From: JBDSZL01 sp039925145
Lineage (GTDB): Bacteria > Acidobacteriota > Vicinamibacteria > Vicinamibacterales > SCN-69-37
Direction of reading: 5' to 3'
Length of the DNA stretch: 64,000 bases
Assembly (NCBI GenBank): GCA_039925145.1
Contig: JBDSZL010000038.1
Location: 1-64,000, forward strand
Positions 27,061-38,280 of the stretch are shown here, one piece after another; within the stretch, counting starts at the first letter, position 1, and each line of letters begins with the position of its first letter. A program made the position numbers and the translations under genes. Below the pieces are notes generated by a model that saw nothing but the letters and a program-made list of their open reading frames with translations, was not told the origin of the DNA and made no database searches.

Positions 27061-27883
27061 CTTCGAGGTGGTGTCGCTCTCCGACGGCACGTTTCGTCTC
27101 GATGGCGGCGCCATGTTCGGCACGGTGCCTAAGACGCTCTGGGAGCGCCGGGCACCGGCCGACGATCGCAACCGCATCGCGCTCGCGCTGCGGCCGATGC
27201 TCATCCGGACGGGCGCCCACAACGTGCTCGTCGACGCGGGCATCGGCGACAAGCTGGCGCCCAAGGAGATCGAAATCTATGCCGTCGACCGCACTCCGCA
27301 CCTCGACTTCTCGTTGGCGACGGCCGGTCTGACGGCGCGCGACATCGACATCGTCATCGCGTCGCATCTGCACTTCGACCACGTGGGGGGGCTCACGACG
27401 CTCATCGATGGCGTGCTGACGCCAAAGTTTCCGCACGCGCGCCATATCGTGCGGCGCGGCGAATGGCGCGATGCGTGGCACACGCACGAGCGCAGCCGCG
27501 CGAGCTACCTGGCCGAGAACTACGCTCCGGTCGAACACGCAGGCCTGGTGGACTTCATCGATGAGGACACCGAGATCGTGCCGGGCGTGCGCGTCTGCAG
27601 AACAGGCGGCCACACCCGTCACCACCAGATTGTGGTCGCGGAGTCGGGCGGCCGGACGGCGGTGTTTGCCGCCGACCTGATTCCGACGACGGCACACATC
27701 GACGAGCCGTGGATCATGGGGTACGACCTCTATCCCATGCAGACTCTCGCCTACAAGAAGCAGTTCGTGCTGAGGGCGATCGAAGGCGAGTACGTTATCT
27801 TCTTCGAGCACGATCCGGTCGTGACCGCGGGCGTCGTGCGTCTGGACCAGGGGCGCAAGCGCGTCGAACCCATCGAGCCCTGA
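27047..27883 (+). CDS. MBL-fold metallo-hydrolase
   Basis: A 278-residue cytoplasmic hydrolase. The metal-binding motif is SHLHFDHVGG (HxHxDH), with a later His in TGGHTRHHQIV, Asp in FAADLIPTTAHID, and a C-terminal His in FFEHDPVV. It resembles lactonase- or YtnP-like members but the substrate cannot be assigned. ATG 27047 overlaps the MeaB-epimerase gene by 14 bases, suggesting co-translation. Possibly a thioesterase for acyl-CoA metabolism by context, which is speculative. Confidence 0.85.
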   Translation: MRIGDFEVVSLSDGTFRLDGGAMFGTVPKTLWERRAPADDRNRIALALRPMLIRTGAHNVLVDAGIGDKLAPKEIEIYAVDRTPHLDFSLATAGLTARDIDIVIASHLHFDHVGGLTTLIDGVLTPKFPHARHIVRRGEWRDAWHTHERSRASYLAENYAPVEHAGLVDFIDEDTEIVPGVRVCRTGGHTRHHQIVVAESGGRTAVFAADLIPTTAHIDEPWIMGYDLYPMQTLAYKKQFVLRAIEGEYVIFFEHDPVVTAGVVRLDQGRKRVEPIEP

Positions 27884-27907
27884 ACGTCGCCGCTGCCGTT
27901 AATCCAT

Positions 27908-28774
27908 ATGTCCTCACATCCTCACATCGGCATCATCGGCGGGAGCGGCCTGTACGACATGGCCGAGCTCGTCGATCGCGAAGAGCGCATCATCGACACG
28001 CCGTTTGGCGCGCCCTCCGGCGCCTACGTGCTGGCCACCTTGCGAGGCCGCCGCGTGGCGTTTCTCGCCCGGCACGGAGCGGGACATCGGCTCCTCCCGT
28101 CCGAATTGAATTTCCGGGCCAACATCTACGGCTTCAAGGTGCTGGGCGTCGAGTGGATTCTGTCGGCGAGCGCCGTGGGCAGTCTCCGTGAAGACTACAA
28201 GCCGCTGGACCTGGTGGTGCCCGATCAGTTCTTCGATCGCACGCGCGGCCGCATCAGTACCTTCTTTGGCGACGGCATCGTGGCGCACGTCGGCTTCGCG
28301 CACCCGCTGTGCCCGTCGCTCGGCGATATTCTGCTCGACTCGGCACGGGGCGTCGGGGCGACGGCACACAAGGGCGGCACGTACGTATGCATGGAGGGCC
28401 CGCAGTTCTCCACGGTGGCCGAGTCCAACGCCTATCGGGCGCAGGGATTCGACATCATCGGCATGACCAATCTGCAGGAGGCGAAGCTCGCGCGCGAAGC
28501 GGAGCTCTGCTACGCGACACTCGCGCTCGTCACCGACTATGACTGCTGGCATCCGGGCCACGAGGCGGTGACCGCCGACATGGTGGTGGCGACGCTCCTG
28601 CAGAATGCCCAGGCGGCTCAGCAGGTGATTGCCGCAGCCGTCGAACGCCTGCCTATCGCCAGGACGTGCGAGTGTGCCCGTGCCCTCGCCTCTGCGGTGA
28701 TTACGAGACCCGACGCCATCCCGCAGGCCACTCGCAAACGGCTGGCCCCGATCCTGGGCAAGTATTTTCAGTGA
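27908..28774 (+). CDS. mtnP: S-methyl-5'-thioadenosine phosphorylase
   Basis: Splits methylthioadenosine with phosphate into adenine and methylthioribose-1-phosphate. The 288-residue PNP-family protein has IGIIGGSGLYDM at the N-terminus, FLARHGAGH, the GGTYVCMEGPQFST signature and IGMTNLQEAKLAREAE, which fits MTAP better than purine nucleoside phosphorylase. No other methionine-salvage genes are nearby. The PfkB kinase follows after 38 bases. Confidence 0.93.
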   Translation: MSSHPHIGIIGGSGLYDMAELVDREERIIDTPFGAPSGAYVLATLRGRRVAFLARHGAGHRLLPSELNFRANIYGFKVLGVEWILSASAVGSLREDYKPLDLVVPDQFFDRTRGRISTFFGDGIVAHVGFAHPLCPSLGDILLDSARGVGATAHKGGTYVCMEGPQFSTVAESNAYRAQGFDIIGMTNLQEAKLAREAELCYATLALVTDYDCWHPGHEAVTADMVVATLLQNAQAAQQVIAAAVERLPIARTCECARALASAVITRPDAIPQATRKRLAPILGKYFQ

Positions 28775-28812
28775 GGCCGGCGCGTGGATCGCTGGCCCTC
28801 CCCTGAGTCCTT

Positions 28813-29751
28813 ATGAGAATCATCGTCACCGGGTCGATTGCGTACGACTACCTGATGAGCTTTCCCGGGAAGTTCACAGAGCATCTACTGCCCGAGCACT
28901 TCTCCCGCGTCAGCCTGAGCTTTCTGGTCGATACCATGGACAAGCGGCGCGGCGGGTGCGCGCCGAACATCGCCTACACGCTCGCGCTGCTTGGTGAGCG
29001 TCCGGCCCTGATGGCTACGGCGGGACAGGATTTCCCCGAGTACCGGCGCTGGCTCGACGCTGCGGGAGTCGACACGTCACTGGTCCGCGAAGTGCCCGAC
29101 AAGTTCACGGCCTCGTTCTTCTGCAGTACGGACGCGTCGAATAACCAGATTGCCTCGTTCTATACCGGCGCGATGGCCCACGCCGGCGAGCTTTCGTTTC
29201 GGACGGCCGGGCGCGCGGACCTGGTCATCATCTCGCCCAACGACCCGGGGGCCATGCGGCAGTACGCCGAAGAGTGCCGCACGATGGAAATCCCCTACAT
29301 CTTCGATCCCGGTCAACAGTGTGCCCGTATGGAGGGCGACGAACTGCGCGATGGCATCACCGGAGCATTGATGGTGATTTGCAACGACTACGAATTCGAG
29401 TTGATTCGGCAGAAGACTGGTCTCGACGAGTCAGGCATTCTGAAGGACGCGGGCATGCTCGTGATTACGCGGGGCGAGCATGGTTCCGAGGTGCTCACAG
29501 CGGAGGGCCGAGTGGTTGTGCCGGCGGTCACACCTCATCGCATCGAAGATCCCACGGGAGTCGGCGACGCGTTTCGCGGCGGGTTCATGAAAGGCCTGGC
29601 GCACGGCGCTGAGGCGCTGGTGTGCGCGCGGCTAGGCAGCGTCGCCGCGACCTACGCGCTCGAACATCTGGGTGGGCAGAGCCACTCGTTCACGTGGGAC
29701 GAATTCCAGCATCGTTACGAAGAGCACTTCGGAACGCTGCAGCTGCCCTGA
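28813..29751 (+). CDS. PfkB-family sugar/nucleoside kinase
   Basis: A 312-residue ribokinase-fold kinase. The C-terminal signature DPTGVGDAFRGGFMKG carries the catalytic Asp (about residue 255), and RRGGCAPNIAYTLALLG near residue 50 binds substrate. The sequence resembles adenosine-kinase-like members found in several phyla. The position after mtnP suggests purine or nucleoside salvage, but substrate specificity is inference. Confidence 0.87.
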   Translation: MRIIVTGSIAYDYLMSFPGKFTEHLLPEHFSRVSLSFLVDTMDKRRGGCAPNIAYTLALLGERPALMATAGQDFPEYRRWLDAAGVDTSLVREVPDKFTASFFCSTDASNNQIASFYTGAMAHAGELSFRTAGRADLVIISPNDPGAMRQYAEECRTMEIPYIFDPGQQCARMEGDELRDGITGALMVICNDYEFELIRQKTGLDESGILKDAGMLVITRGEHGSEVLTAEGRVVVPAVTPHRIEDPTGVGDAFRGGFMKGLAHGAEALVCARLGSVAATYALEHLGGQSHSFTWDEFQHRYEEHFGTLQLP

Positions 29752-29759
29752 GTCAGGCG

Positions 29760-30206
29760 ATGCGCACGTGGCTCGCACTCGCGATTGTCTGCTGGCCAGC
29801 CCTGCTGTCGGCGAGCGTTGTGGCGCGGGCAACCGGGGAGGCACCGGCCATGGTGGTCGCGGTATACATGGCGGCGTCTCGAGTCTGTCATCAACGCCCA
29901 GAGCGTTCCTTCCACACCCACGACGTCCAGTGGCCTGTGTGCGGACGGTGCAGCGGGCTCTACCTCGCCGCGCCGCTCGGTGCAGCCCTCGCGCTGCTGC
30001 CGGCATCGCAGCGGCGCAGTCGACGATTCGTCCGGGTGGCGCTCGTCCTCGCGGCGATCCCCACCGCGCTGACGGTCGTGCTCGAGCAGTCGGGGCTGGT
30101 GGGCATCACAAACATGGTGCGCGCAATGGCGGCGACACCGCTGGGCCTTGCTCTTGCGTGGACGATCGTCAGCGTGGCTCCAGGTGGAGCCGGACCAATC
30201 GAGTAG
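29760..30206 (+). CDS. DUF2085 membrane protein
   Basis: A 148-residue protein with about four hydrophobic segments. The conserved family motif CHQRPERSF and then PVCGRCSGLYLAA marks DUF2085; the cysteines may bind metal, which is not known. ATG 29760 is the first good start after the kinase stop. Three small membrane proteins follow in the same direction. Function unknown. Confidence 0.82.
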   Translation: MRTWLALAIVCWPALLSASVVARATGEAPAMVVAVYMAASRVCHQRPERSFHTHDVQWPVCGRCSGLYLAAPLGAALALLPASQRRSRRFVRVALVLAAIPTALTVVLEQSGLVGITNMVRAMAATPLGLALAWTIVSVAPGGAGPIE

Positions 30207-30217
30207 ACTGACCGGCG

Positions 30218-30649
30218 ATGACGACGTCTTCCTCCAGTGCCGCGCCGCGCGACCGACGGACGGTGACCGACGATGAGACCCGCCGGGGCGGGGCATGGGT
30301 CGTCGTGGTGGCGTGGTTCATTCCCGGCGGCGGGCATCTCGTCCAGGGTCAGGTCGGGCGCGGTCTCGTGTTCTTCTGCACGCTCGCGCTGATGTTCGCG
30401 CTCGGGTGTGGTTTCAGCGGCCGCATCTTTCCGTTTCAACTTTCCGACCCGTTGATCTTTCTTGCCGCTCTGGCGCAGTGGGGCCTCGGCCTGCCGCGCC
30501 TTCTGGCCGCCATGTTCGGGTGGGGCGCCGGAACCGTCACAGCGACCACCTATGAGTACGGCAACACCTTCCTGATCACGAGCGGACTGCTCAATACGCT
30601 CGTGCTGCTCGACGCGTACGACGTGGCCATGGGCCGGCGGTCGCGATGA
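30218..30649 (+). CDS. Small integral membrane protein (DUF6677/TM2-like)
   Basis: A 143-residue protein with three to four hydrophobic helices. WFIPGGGHLVQGQVGRGLVFF resembles the P-G-x-G-H-x-x-Q-G-x-x-x-R-G motif of TM2-like/DUF6677 proteins. An N-terminal 25-residue hydrophilic stretch precedes the first helix. A -10-like TAGACT (30204-30209) lies 8 bases before the ATG and there is no clear ribosome-binding site. It overlaps the next small gene by 4 bases (ATGA). Function unknown. Confidence 0.78.
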   Translation: MTTSSSSAAPRDRRTVTDDETRRGGAWVVVVAWFIPGGGHLVQGQVGRGLVFFCTLALMFALGCGFSGRIFPFQLSDPLIFLAALAQWGLGLPRLLAAMFGWGAGTVTATTYEYGNTFLITSGLLNTLVLLDAYDVAMGRRSR

Positions 30650-30819
30650 CCAGTCACCTGGCGGTCATGGCCCTGTTCGCCGGTCTGGTTTCGATCGTGT
30701 TTGCCACGCTCCTGCGCACCGGTGGCCGGGACCAACTGCGACTAGGATGGCGCCTGTTCGCCGCGCTCGTCGTCGGGGCGTACCTCGTAGGCTGGCTGAT
30801 GTTCCTGGCGTTCCGCTAG
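30646..30819 (+). CDS. 57-residue two-helix membrane protein
   Basis: ATG 30646 overlaps the previous stop in an ATGA and runs to TAG 30817. The product starts MTSHLAVMALFAGLVSIVFA, has a short polar loop with RTGGRDQLRLGW, and a second hydrophobic helix ending FLAFR. Tight coupling and two clear membrane helices argue that it is a real gene despite its size. It may work with the preceding DUF6677-like protein. Confidence 0.65.
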   Translation: MTSHLAVMALFAGLVSIVFATLLRTGGRDQLRLGWRLFAALVVGAYLVGWLMFLAFR

Positions 30820-30830
30820 AGGCCAGCCGG

Positions 30831-31214
30831 GTGCGACGCGTTGTATGGATCTGGGGGCCGGCCCTCACTCAGATGGGGCTCATCTTCGGCGCCTCCGCCA
30901 TTCCCAATCTCACCAGGCTGCCGGGCGATCTGTCGGATCATTCGGGTCACTTCGTCGGCTACGCCATGCTGGGCGTCGCGATGCTAAGAGCCTGTGCCGG
31001 CGCGGAGTGGAACGGGCTCACAGCGCGGGCCGCCTCGCAGGCGTGGGTGCTGTCGGTGCTGTACGCCGCCAGCGACGAGTTCCATCAGCGATTCGTCGAG
31101 GGGCGCACGCCCGCCGTCGACGACTGGGTCGCCGATGCGCTCGGCGCCGCCGCGGCGATTATCGCGGTGAGCGTTGCCGCCGCCGGACGGCGGCTCGAAC
31201 GCCCCGACGTATAA
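30831..31214 (+). CDS. VanZ-like membrane protein
   Basis: A 127-residue protein with about four hydrophobic segments. SDEFHQRFVEGRTPAVDDWVADALG is the VanZ/YfiM-type signature, with HSGHFVGYAMLG upstream. I chose GTG 30831, 11 bases after the preceding small gene; the frame is open further upstream. VanZ-like proteins have been tied to glycopeptide tolerance and envelope stress, but the role here is unknown. Confidence 0.83.
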   Translation: MRRVVWIWGPALTQMGLIFGASAIPNLTRLPGDLSDHSGHFVGYAMLGVAMLRACAGAEWNGLTARAASQAWVLSVLYAASDEFHQRFVEGRTPAVDDWVADALGAAAAIIAVSVAAAGRRLERPDV

Positions 31215-31215
31215 T
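31210..31215 (+). promoter_or_regulatory. Putative -10 element upstream of ribH
   Basis: A consensus TATAAT lies 33 bases before the ribH ATG, in an otherwise GC-rich stretch. No convincing -35 hexamer stands 16-18 bases upstream. It overlaps the last codons of the vanZ-like gene. Confidence 0.4.
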
Positions 31216-31248
31216 TGGCCGCTTGCGGGCTCGGTCCGCGGCTCATCC

Positions 31249-31686
31249 ATGCGCATCGCTCTTGTTGTTTCGCAGTACCACGGGTTCATCACTGAAGGCC
31301 TCGAAACCGGCGCCCGCCGCACCCTGACCGAGGCGGGCGTGGCCGACGAGGCAATCGAGTGCTTTGTCGTGCCCGGTGCGTATGAGCTGGCCCAGGCGGC
31401 CAGCCGCGCCGCCGCTACGGGCCGATTCGATGCGGTCGTCTGTTTGGGCTGCCTCATCAAAGGTGAGACCCCGCATTTCGACTACATCGCGCAGGCAGCC
31501 GCGCACGGCATCATGCGCGCGGCACAGACCTCCGGCGTGCCGATCTCCTTTGGTGTGCTCACGACGTTTACCGCCGACGAAGCCATCGCGCGGTCGGTGG
31601 AGGGCCCGGGCAACAAGGGGCGTGAAGCGGCGGCAGCCGCCCTCGCCATGGCGAGGCTCTACCGCTCCATGGCTGGGACATCGTGA
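31249..31686 (+). CDS. ribH: 6,7-Dimethyl-8-ribityllumazine synthase
   Basis: Penultimate step of riboflavin synthesis, condensing 5-amino-6-ribitylaminouracil with 3,4-dihydroxy-2-butanone-4-phosphate. The 145-residue protein has VPGAYELAQAA, the substrate loop GCLIKGETPHFDYIA, and SFGVLTTFTADEAIARS. ATG 31249 matches family N-termini (MRIALVVSQYHG). It is followed by nusB with a GTGA overlap, a common bacterial arrangement. Confidence 0.95.
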   Translation: MRIALVVSQYHGFITEGLETGARRTLTEAGVADEAIECFVVPGAYELAQAASRAAATGRFDAVVCLGCLIKGETPHFDYIAQAAAHGIMRAAQTSGVPISFGVLTTFTADEAIARSVEGPGNKGREAAAAALAMARLYRSMAGTS

Positions 31687-32111
31687 GCGGACCCCGCCAC
31701 GAGGCGCGTCAGGCCGCGCTCCAAATTCTCTACTTCTGGGAAGTCGGCCGGGCCGAGCCTCAGGCGGCCATCGACGCGTTCTTCGAGACGCACGATCCGG
31801 AAGCCGGCGAAACCGTGCGATCGTTTGCGTCGGAGATCGTCCACGGAACGGTCGCCGATGTCACCGAGTTGGACGAGATCCTGGAACAGCACTCACGCCA
31901 CTGGCGCATCGCACGACTCGCGGTCATCGATCGGCTGATCCTGCGGATGGGGATCTGGGAATTGCGTCACCAACCGGATGTGCCGGCGGCTGTCGTGCTG
32001 AACGAGGCGGTCGAACTGGCGCGTCGCTTCAGTACCGAAGACGCCGTGCGGTTCGTCAACGGTGTCCTCGACGCCGTCCGCCGCACCCTGGCCGAACGAT
32101 CCGGCGCCTGA
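31683..32111 (+). CDS. nusB: Transcription antitermination factor NusB
   Basis: Binds BoxA RNA with NusE (S10) during rRNA transcription. The 142-residue all-helical protein has RHEARQAALQILYFWEVG at the N-terminus and the typical DRLILRMGIWELRHQPDVPA and VLNEAVELARRFSTEDAVRFVNGVLD. GTG start overlaps the ribH stop. lysS follows after 19 bases. Confidence 0.95.
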   Translation: MSGPRHEARQAALQILYFWEVGRAEPQAAIDAFFETHDPEAGETVRSFASEIVHGTVADVTELDEILEQHSRHWRIARLAVIDRLILRMGIWELRHQPDVPAAVVLNEAVELARRFSTEDAVRFVNGVLDAVRRTLAERSGA

Positions 32112-32130
32112 TCGCGGAACTGGCATCATC

Positions 32131-33690
32131 ATGTCGAACGAGAGAGAACAGGTCGCGCAGCGCCAGGCCAATCTGGCCGAGGTGGTTGCGCTCGGGCTCG
32201 CCGCCTATCCACACGCGTACGAGCGGACCGCGTCGATCTCGACGGTGGTCGATCGTCATGGCTCCGCGACTGGCGAGGCCCTCGAGGCCGAACAGCCTCA
32301 GGTGCGCGTGGCCGGCCGCATCCTCGGCATCCGCAGCTTCGGAAAGGCGAGTTTTCTGGTGCTGTCCGATGGCCTGCAGCGGCTGCAGGTCTACATCCGG
32401 GCCGACTCGATGGACGAGCGCAGCTTCCAGATATACAAGCTGCTGGACTTTGGCGACATCGTCGGGGTCGCCGGCCGCGTGTTTCGCACGCGCACCAACG
32501 AGCTCACCATCGGGGCCTCCGGGTTGGCGCTGCTCGCGAAATGCCTCACGCCGTTGCCGGAGAAGTGGCATGGCCTGAGCGATGTCGAAGTGCGCTACCG
32601 GCAGCGCTACCTCGACCTGATCGTGAACCCCGACTCGCGGCGCGTGTTCGAAATCCGCGCCCGTGTCGTCGCGGCGATTCGCAGCTTCCTCAACGCACGC
32701 GGGTTTCTCGAGGTAGAGACGCCGATGATGCAGCCGATTGCCGGCGGCGCGCTGGCGAGACCGTTCGTGACGCATCACAACGCGCTCGATCTGGATCTCT
32801 ATCTCCGCATTGCGCCTGAGCTGTATCTCAAGCGGCTGACTGTCGGCGGGTTCGAGCGGGTGTACGAAATCAACCGCAACTTCCGGAACGAGGGCATCTC
32901 GACACAGCACAACCCGGAGTTCACGATGCTGGAGTTCTACGAGGCCTACGTGGACTACCAGCACCTGATGACGCTCACCGAGCAGATGCTGTCGGCGGTC
33001 ATCGGCGACGTGCTCGGATCACTCGAGGCGCCGTTCGGGGCGCACACGATCTCCTTTGCGGCACCTTACCGTCGGCTGTCGTTGCGGCAGGCCGCCGCAG
33101 AGAAAGCCACCGAGCGCCTGGCCGCCGCCGGGACGGGCAAGGGTGCCGTGGCGGTCAGCGAAGCCGACTTACGCGATCGTGACCGCGCGGCAGGGATTGC
33201 ACGCGCGCTCGGCCTCGACGCACATCCGTCGCACGGCGCTGGCCGCATTGCGACCACCATTTTCGAAGCGTTATGGGAGGAGCATCTCGTTCAGCCTACC
33301 TTCGTGTATGACTTTCCGACCGAAGTGTCGCCGCTCTCCAAGCAGAAGGCAGATGACCCTGACACCGTCGAACGCTTCGAGCTGTACGCAGGCGGCTTCG
33401 AGGTGGCCAACGGGTTCAGCGAGCTCAACGATCCGGTCGAGCAACGGCGCCGGTTCGAGGATCAGCTGAAAGACCGGGCGGCTGGCGACGCCGAGGCGCA
33501 TCAGATGGACGAGGACTACATCCGGGCTCTGGAATACGGCTTGCCGCCGACGGCGGGGGAGGGCATCGGGATCGATCGGCTCGTGATGCTCCTGACCAAC
33601 AGTCCCTCCATCCGTGACGTCATTCTGTTTCCGCTCATGCGACCGCGCGTCCAGAGCAGCGCGGCATCTTCCGCCGAGCCTGAGGCATAA
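32131..33690 (+). CDS. lysS: Lysyl-tRNA synthetase (class II)
   Basis: Charges tRNA-Lys. The 519-residue protein has an N-terminal OB-fold anticodon domain (VRVAGRILGIRSFGKASFLVL) and a class II catalytic core: motif 1 near FLEVETPMMQPIAGGALARPF, motif 2 FRNEGISTQHNPEFTMLEFYEAY, and motif 3 GIGIDRLVMLLTNSPSIRDVI. ATG 32131 gives the usual length. Upstream it is coupled to ribH-nusB; lolC begins 13 bases after. Confidence 0.96.
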   Translation: MSNEREQVAQRQANLAEVVALGLAAYPHAYERTASISTVVDRHGSATGEALEAEQPQVRVAGRILGIRSFGKASFLVLSDGLQRLQVYIRADSMDERSFQIYKLLDFGDIVGVAGRVFRTRTNELTIGASGLALLAKCLTPLPEKWHGLSDVEVRYRQRYLDLIVNPDSRRVFEIRARVVAAIRSFLNARGFLEVETPMMQPIAGGALARPFVTHHNALDLDLYLRIAPELYLKRLTVGGFERVYEINRNFRNEGISTQHNPEFTMLEFYEAYVDYQHLMTLTEQMLSAVIGDVLGSLEAPFGAHTISFAAPYRRLSLRQAAAEKATERLAAAGTGKGAVAVSEADLRDRDRAAGIARALGLDAHPSHGAGRIATTIFEALWEEHLVQPTFVYDFPTEVSPLSKQKADDPDTVERFELYAGGFEVANGFSELNDPVEQRRRFEDQLKDRAAGDAEAHQMDEDYIRALEYGLPPTAGEGIGIDRLVMLLTNSPSIRDVILFPLMRPRVQSSAASSAEPEA

Positions 33691-33703
33691 CGTTCAGTCT
33701 CCG

Positions 33704-34930
33704 ATGTCCTTTTCCTGGTTCATCGCCCGCCGCTATCTGACCGCGCGCCGGCGGCAGGCGTTCATCTCGCTGATCTCCGCGGTGTCCATCCTGGGCGTCG
33801 CGGTCGGCGTGATGGCGCTCATCATCGCGCTGGCGCTCATGACGGGGGTGCAGTCCGAACTGCGCAACCGCATTGTCGGCGGCACGGCGCACGTCTATGT
33901 CTACAAGCTCGACGGCAGCTTTGCAGATGTGCCGGCCGAGCGCACACGCATGGCGCTGCCCGGTGTGGTGGGACTGTCGCCCACGATTCTCGGTCCGGCA
34001 TTGCTGGAGTCCGCGAACCGCAATACGCAGTTCGCGACACTGCACGGGATCGATCCCGCACATGAGCCAGAGGTCACCGACATCTCGAAGGCAGTTGCGT
34101 CGGGATCGCTGCGCGCGCTGGAGGAGCGGCCTGCCGGCGCCAAGGATGGGGTCGTGCTGGGTGTCGACCTGGCCCACGACCTGGGTGTCGAACCAGGCGA
34201 TCTGATCTGGGCGAACACGGCGGCACTGACGTCCACCCCAGGAGGTCTCGTGCCTCATCGCCGGCCGCTGCAGGTGGTGGGCACCGTGAGGTTCGGGTTT
34301 TACCAGATGGATACGACGGCCGCATTCGTGACGCTCGAGACTGCAGCCGCGCTGCTGGCGCAGGACGGCCCGGACATGATGCAGCTGCGACTCGCCGACA
34401 TGGAGCGTGCGCCGGCCGTGCGGGACCAGCTGCAGGATTTGCTCGGTGCGGCGTATCAGGTCAAGGACTGGACCGACATGAACCAGGAGCTGTACTCGGC
34501 ACTCTGGCTCGAGAAGGTGGCCATCTCTCTTACCATCGGGCTCATCGTCATGGTGGCCGCGCTCAACATCGTGGCGTCGCTGGTGCTGCTCGTAATGGAG
34601 AAGACGCGCGACATCGCGATTCTGCGCACCATGGGCGCCCCGGCGCGTTTGATCCGGCGAATTTTCATCTACCAGGGGCTGACGATCGGATTTCTCGGCA
34701 CGGGCATCGGCACCACACTTGGTCTTGCCGTCTGCTATCTCGGCGAGCGCTACAAACTGATTCGGCTGTCGGCGACCGTCTATCAGATTGCCTACCTGCC
34801 CTTTCGTGTCGAGCCGGTCGACGTCGCCGTGGTGGTGGCGTCGGCACTCGTGGTGTGCCTCGTCGCGACGCTGTACCCTTCGCGGCAGGCTGGCCGGATC
34901 GATCCCGCCGAAGCGCTGCGTAATCAGTAG
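33704..34930 (+). CDS. lolC: Lipoprotein-releasing ABC transporter permease (LolC/LolE family)
   Basis: Membrane component that extracts mature lipoproteins from the inner membrane. The 408-residue protein has one N-terminal helix (FISLISAVSILGVAVGVMAL), a large periplasmic MacB-like domain (about 50-270), and three C-terminal helices forming the FtsX domain, ending RIDPAEALRNQ. Only one permease gene is present, so it may work as a homodimer (LolF-like) instead of LolC plus LolE. lolD follows after 2 bases, and lnt is elsewhere in the window. Confidence 0.9.
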   Translation: MSFSWFIARRYLTARRRQAFISLISAVSILGVAVGVMALIIALALMTGVQSELRNRIVGGTAHVYVYKLDGSFADVPAERTRMALPGVVGLSPTILGPALLESANRNTQFATLHGIDPAHEPEVTDISKAVASGSLRALEERPAGAKDGVVLGVDLAHDLGVEPGDLIWANTAALTSTPGGLVPHRRPLQVVGTVRFGFYQMDTTAAFVTLETAAALLAQDGPDMMQLRLADMERAPAVRDQLQDLLGAAYQVKDWTDMNQELYSALWLEKVAISLTIGLIVMVAALNIVASLVLLVMEKTRDIAILRTMGAPARLIRRIFIYQGLTIGFLGTGIGTTLGLAVCYLGERYKLIRLSATVYQIAYLPFRVEPVDVAVVVASALVVCLVATLYPSRQAGRIDPAEALRNQ

Positions 34931-34932
34931 TC

Positions 34933-35667
34933 ATGGCGTTCATCGAGGTTCACGACGTCTCGAAGTCCTACCTGGCCGCCGGAGGCCGGCTCGACGTGCT
35001 GCGCCATCTCGATCTCTCGGTGGCGGCGGGCGAGATGCTGGCGGTGGTTGGCGCATCGGGTGTCGGGAAAAGTACGTTGCTGCATGTGCTCGGCGGGCTC
35101 GACTCGATCGACAGCGGCAGCATCCGCCTCGGAGAGGCCGCCATCGATCGGATGGATGATGAGGCGCGGGTCGTGTTTCGCAATCAGCAGGTGGGGTTCG
35201 TGTTTCAGTTCCACCATCTGCTGCCCGAGTTCACCGCGCTCGAGAACGTCGAGATGCCGCTGTTCATCGGAGGCGTGGCGGCCGCCGAGCGTCGCCTGCG
35301 AGCGAGGGCGCTGCTCGCTCGCGTCGGGCTCGCGCATCGCGAGACGCACCGCCCCGGTGCGCTGTCGGGTGGTGAGCAGCAGCGGGTGGCTGTGGCACGC
35401 GCGCTCGTCTGCAGGCCGGCGCTGCTGCTGGCCGACGAGCCGACCGGCAATCTCGACGAGGCGACCGCGGCCGACCTCCATCAGCTGTTGCGTGACATGC
35501 ATCAGGAGCACGGCCTGACCTCGGTCGTCGTGACACACAACCCCGTGCTCGCGACGGCGTGCGATCGCGTGCTCAGGCTCGAAGGCGGGCGGCTGGTTGA
35601 CGTGGCCGCAACTGGCGATCGGCCGGGGGAGACCGGCTTCGACCATCGCACGCAGTCAGAATTGTGA
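34933..35667 (+). CDS. lolD: Lipoprotein-releasing ABC transporter ATPase LolD
   Basis: A 244-residue ATP-binding subunit for the adjacent permease. Walker A is GASGVGKSTLL, the signature LSGGEQQRVAVARAL, and Walker B LLLADEPTGNLDE, with the H-loop in VVVTHNP. FQFHHLLPEFTALENVEMPLFI is characteristic of the LolD/MacB subfamily. ATG 34933 lies two bases after the lolC stop. The next gene, clpC, starts 130 bases later behind its own -10 element. Confidence 0.93.
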   Translation: MAFIEVHDVSKSYLAAGGRLDVLRHLDLSVAAGEMLAVVGASGVGKSTLLHVLGGLDSIDSGSIRLGEAAIDRMDDEARVVFRNQQVGFVFQFHHLLPEFTALENVEMPLFIGGVAAAERRLRARALLARVGLAHRETHRPGALSGGEQQRVAVARALVCRPALLLADEPTGNLDEATAADLHQLLRDMHQEHGLTSVVVTHNPVLATACDRVLRLEGGRLVDVAATGDRPGETGFDHRTQSEL

Positions 35668-35742
35668 TCGGCGGACGCGCCCGCGAAAGAGTTCCCGCGC
35701 GAAAGGCGCGCCCGTCTCCGTCCGCGCTTCTGGCGCATGCCG

Positions 35743-35748
35743 TATAAT
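35743..35748 (+). promoter_or_regulatory. Putative -10 element upstream of clpC
   Basis: TATAAT, 48 bases before the clpC ATG; no good -35 hexamer is visible. The preceding 50 bases contain two similar GC-rich blocks, CGCGCCCGCGAAAG (35674-35690 region) and CGCGCGAAAGGCGCG (35697-35710 region). No HAIR-like HspR site is seen here. Confidence 0.4.
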
Positions 35749-35796
35749 GCTGAGCAGGAACACGAATGAAAGGCCAGCATTCAGGCGGACAGTTGA

Positions 35797-38231
<2,435 letters not shown>

Positions 38232-38232
<1 letters not shown>

Positions 38233-38258
38233 CACGACGGGCCCCACGCCCGTCGTGT
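38232..38258 (+). terminator. Hairpin after clpC
   Basis: An 11-base perfect stem, ACACGACGGGC with GCCCGTCGTGT, around a 5-base loop begins at the clpC stop codon and ends 22 bases before the bamA start. Only CTGAACTCC follows, so without a T-run it may act as an attenuator or Rho-assisted terminator. Confidence 0.6.
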
Positions 38259-38280
38259 CTGAACTCCGTCAACCGATTTC

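Noticed and set aside
35674..35742. Possible HspR operator before clpC
   Set aside because: No CTTGAGT/ACTCAAG-like half-sites with 7-base spacing; the repeated CGCGAAAG-like blocks are imperfect and GC-driven.
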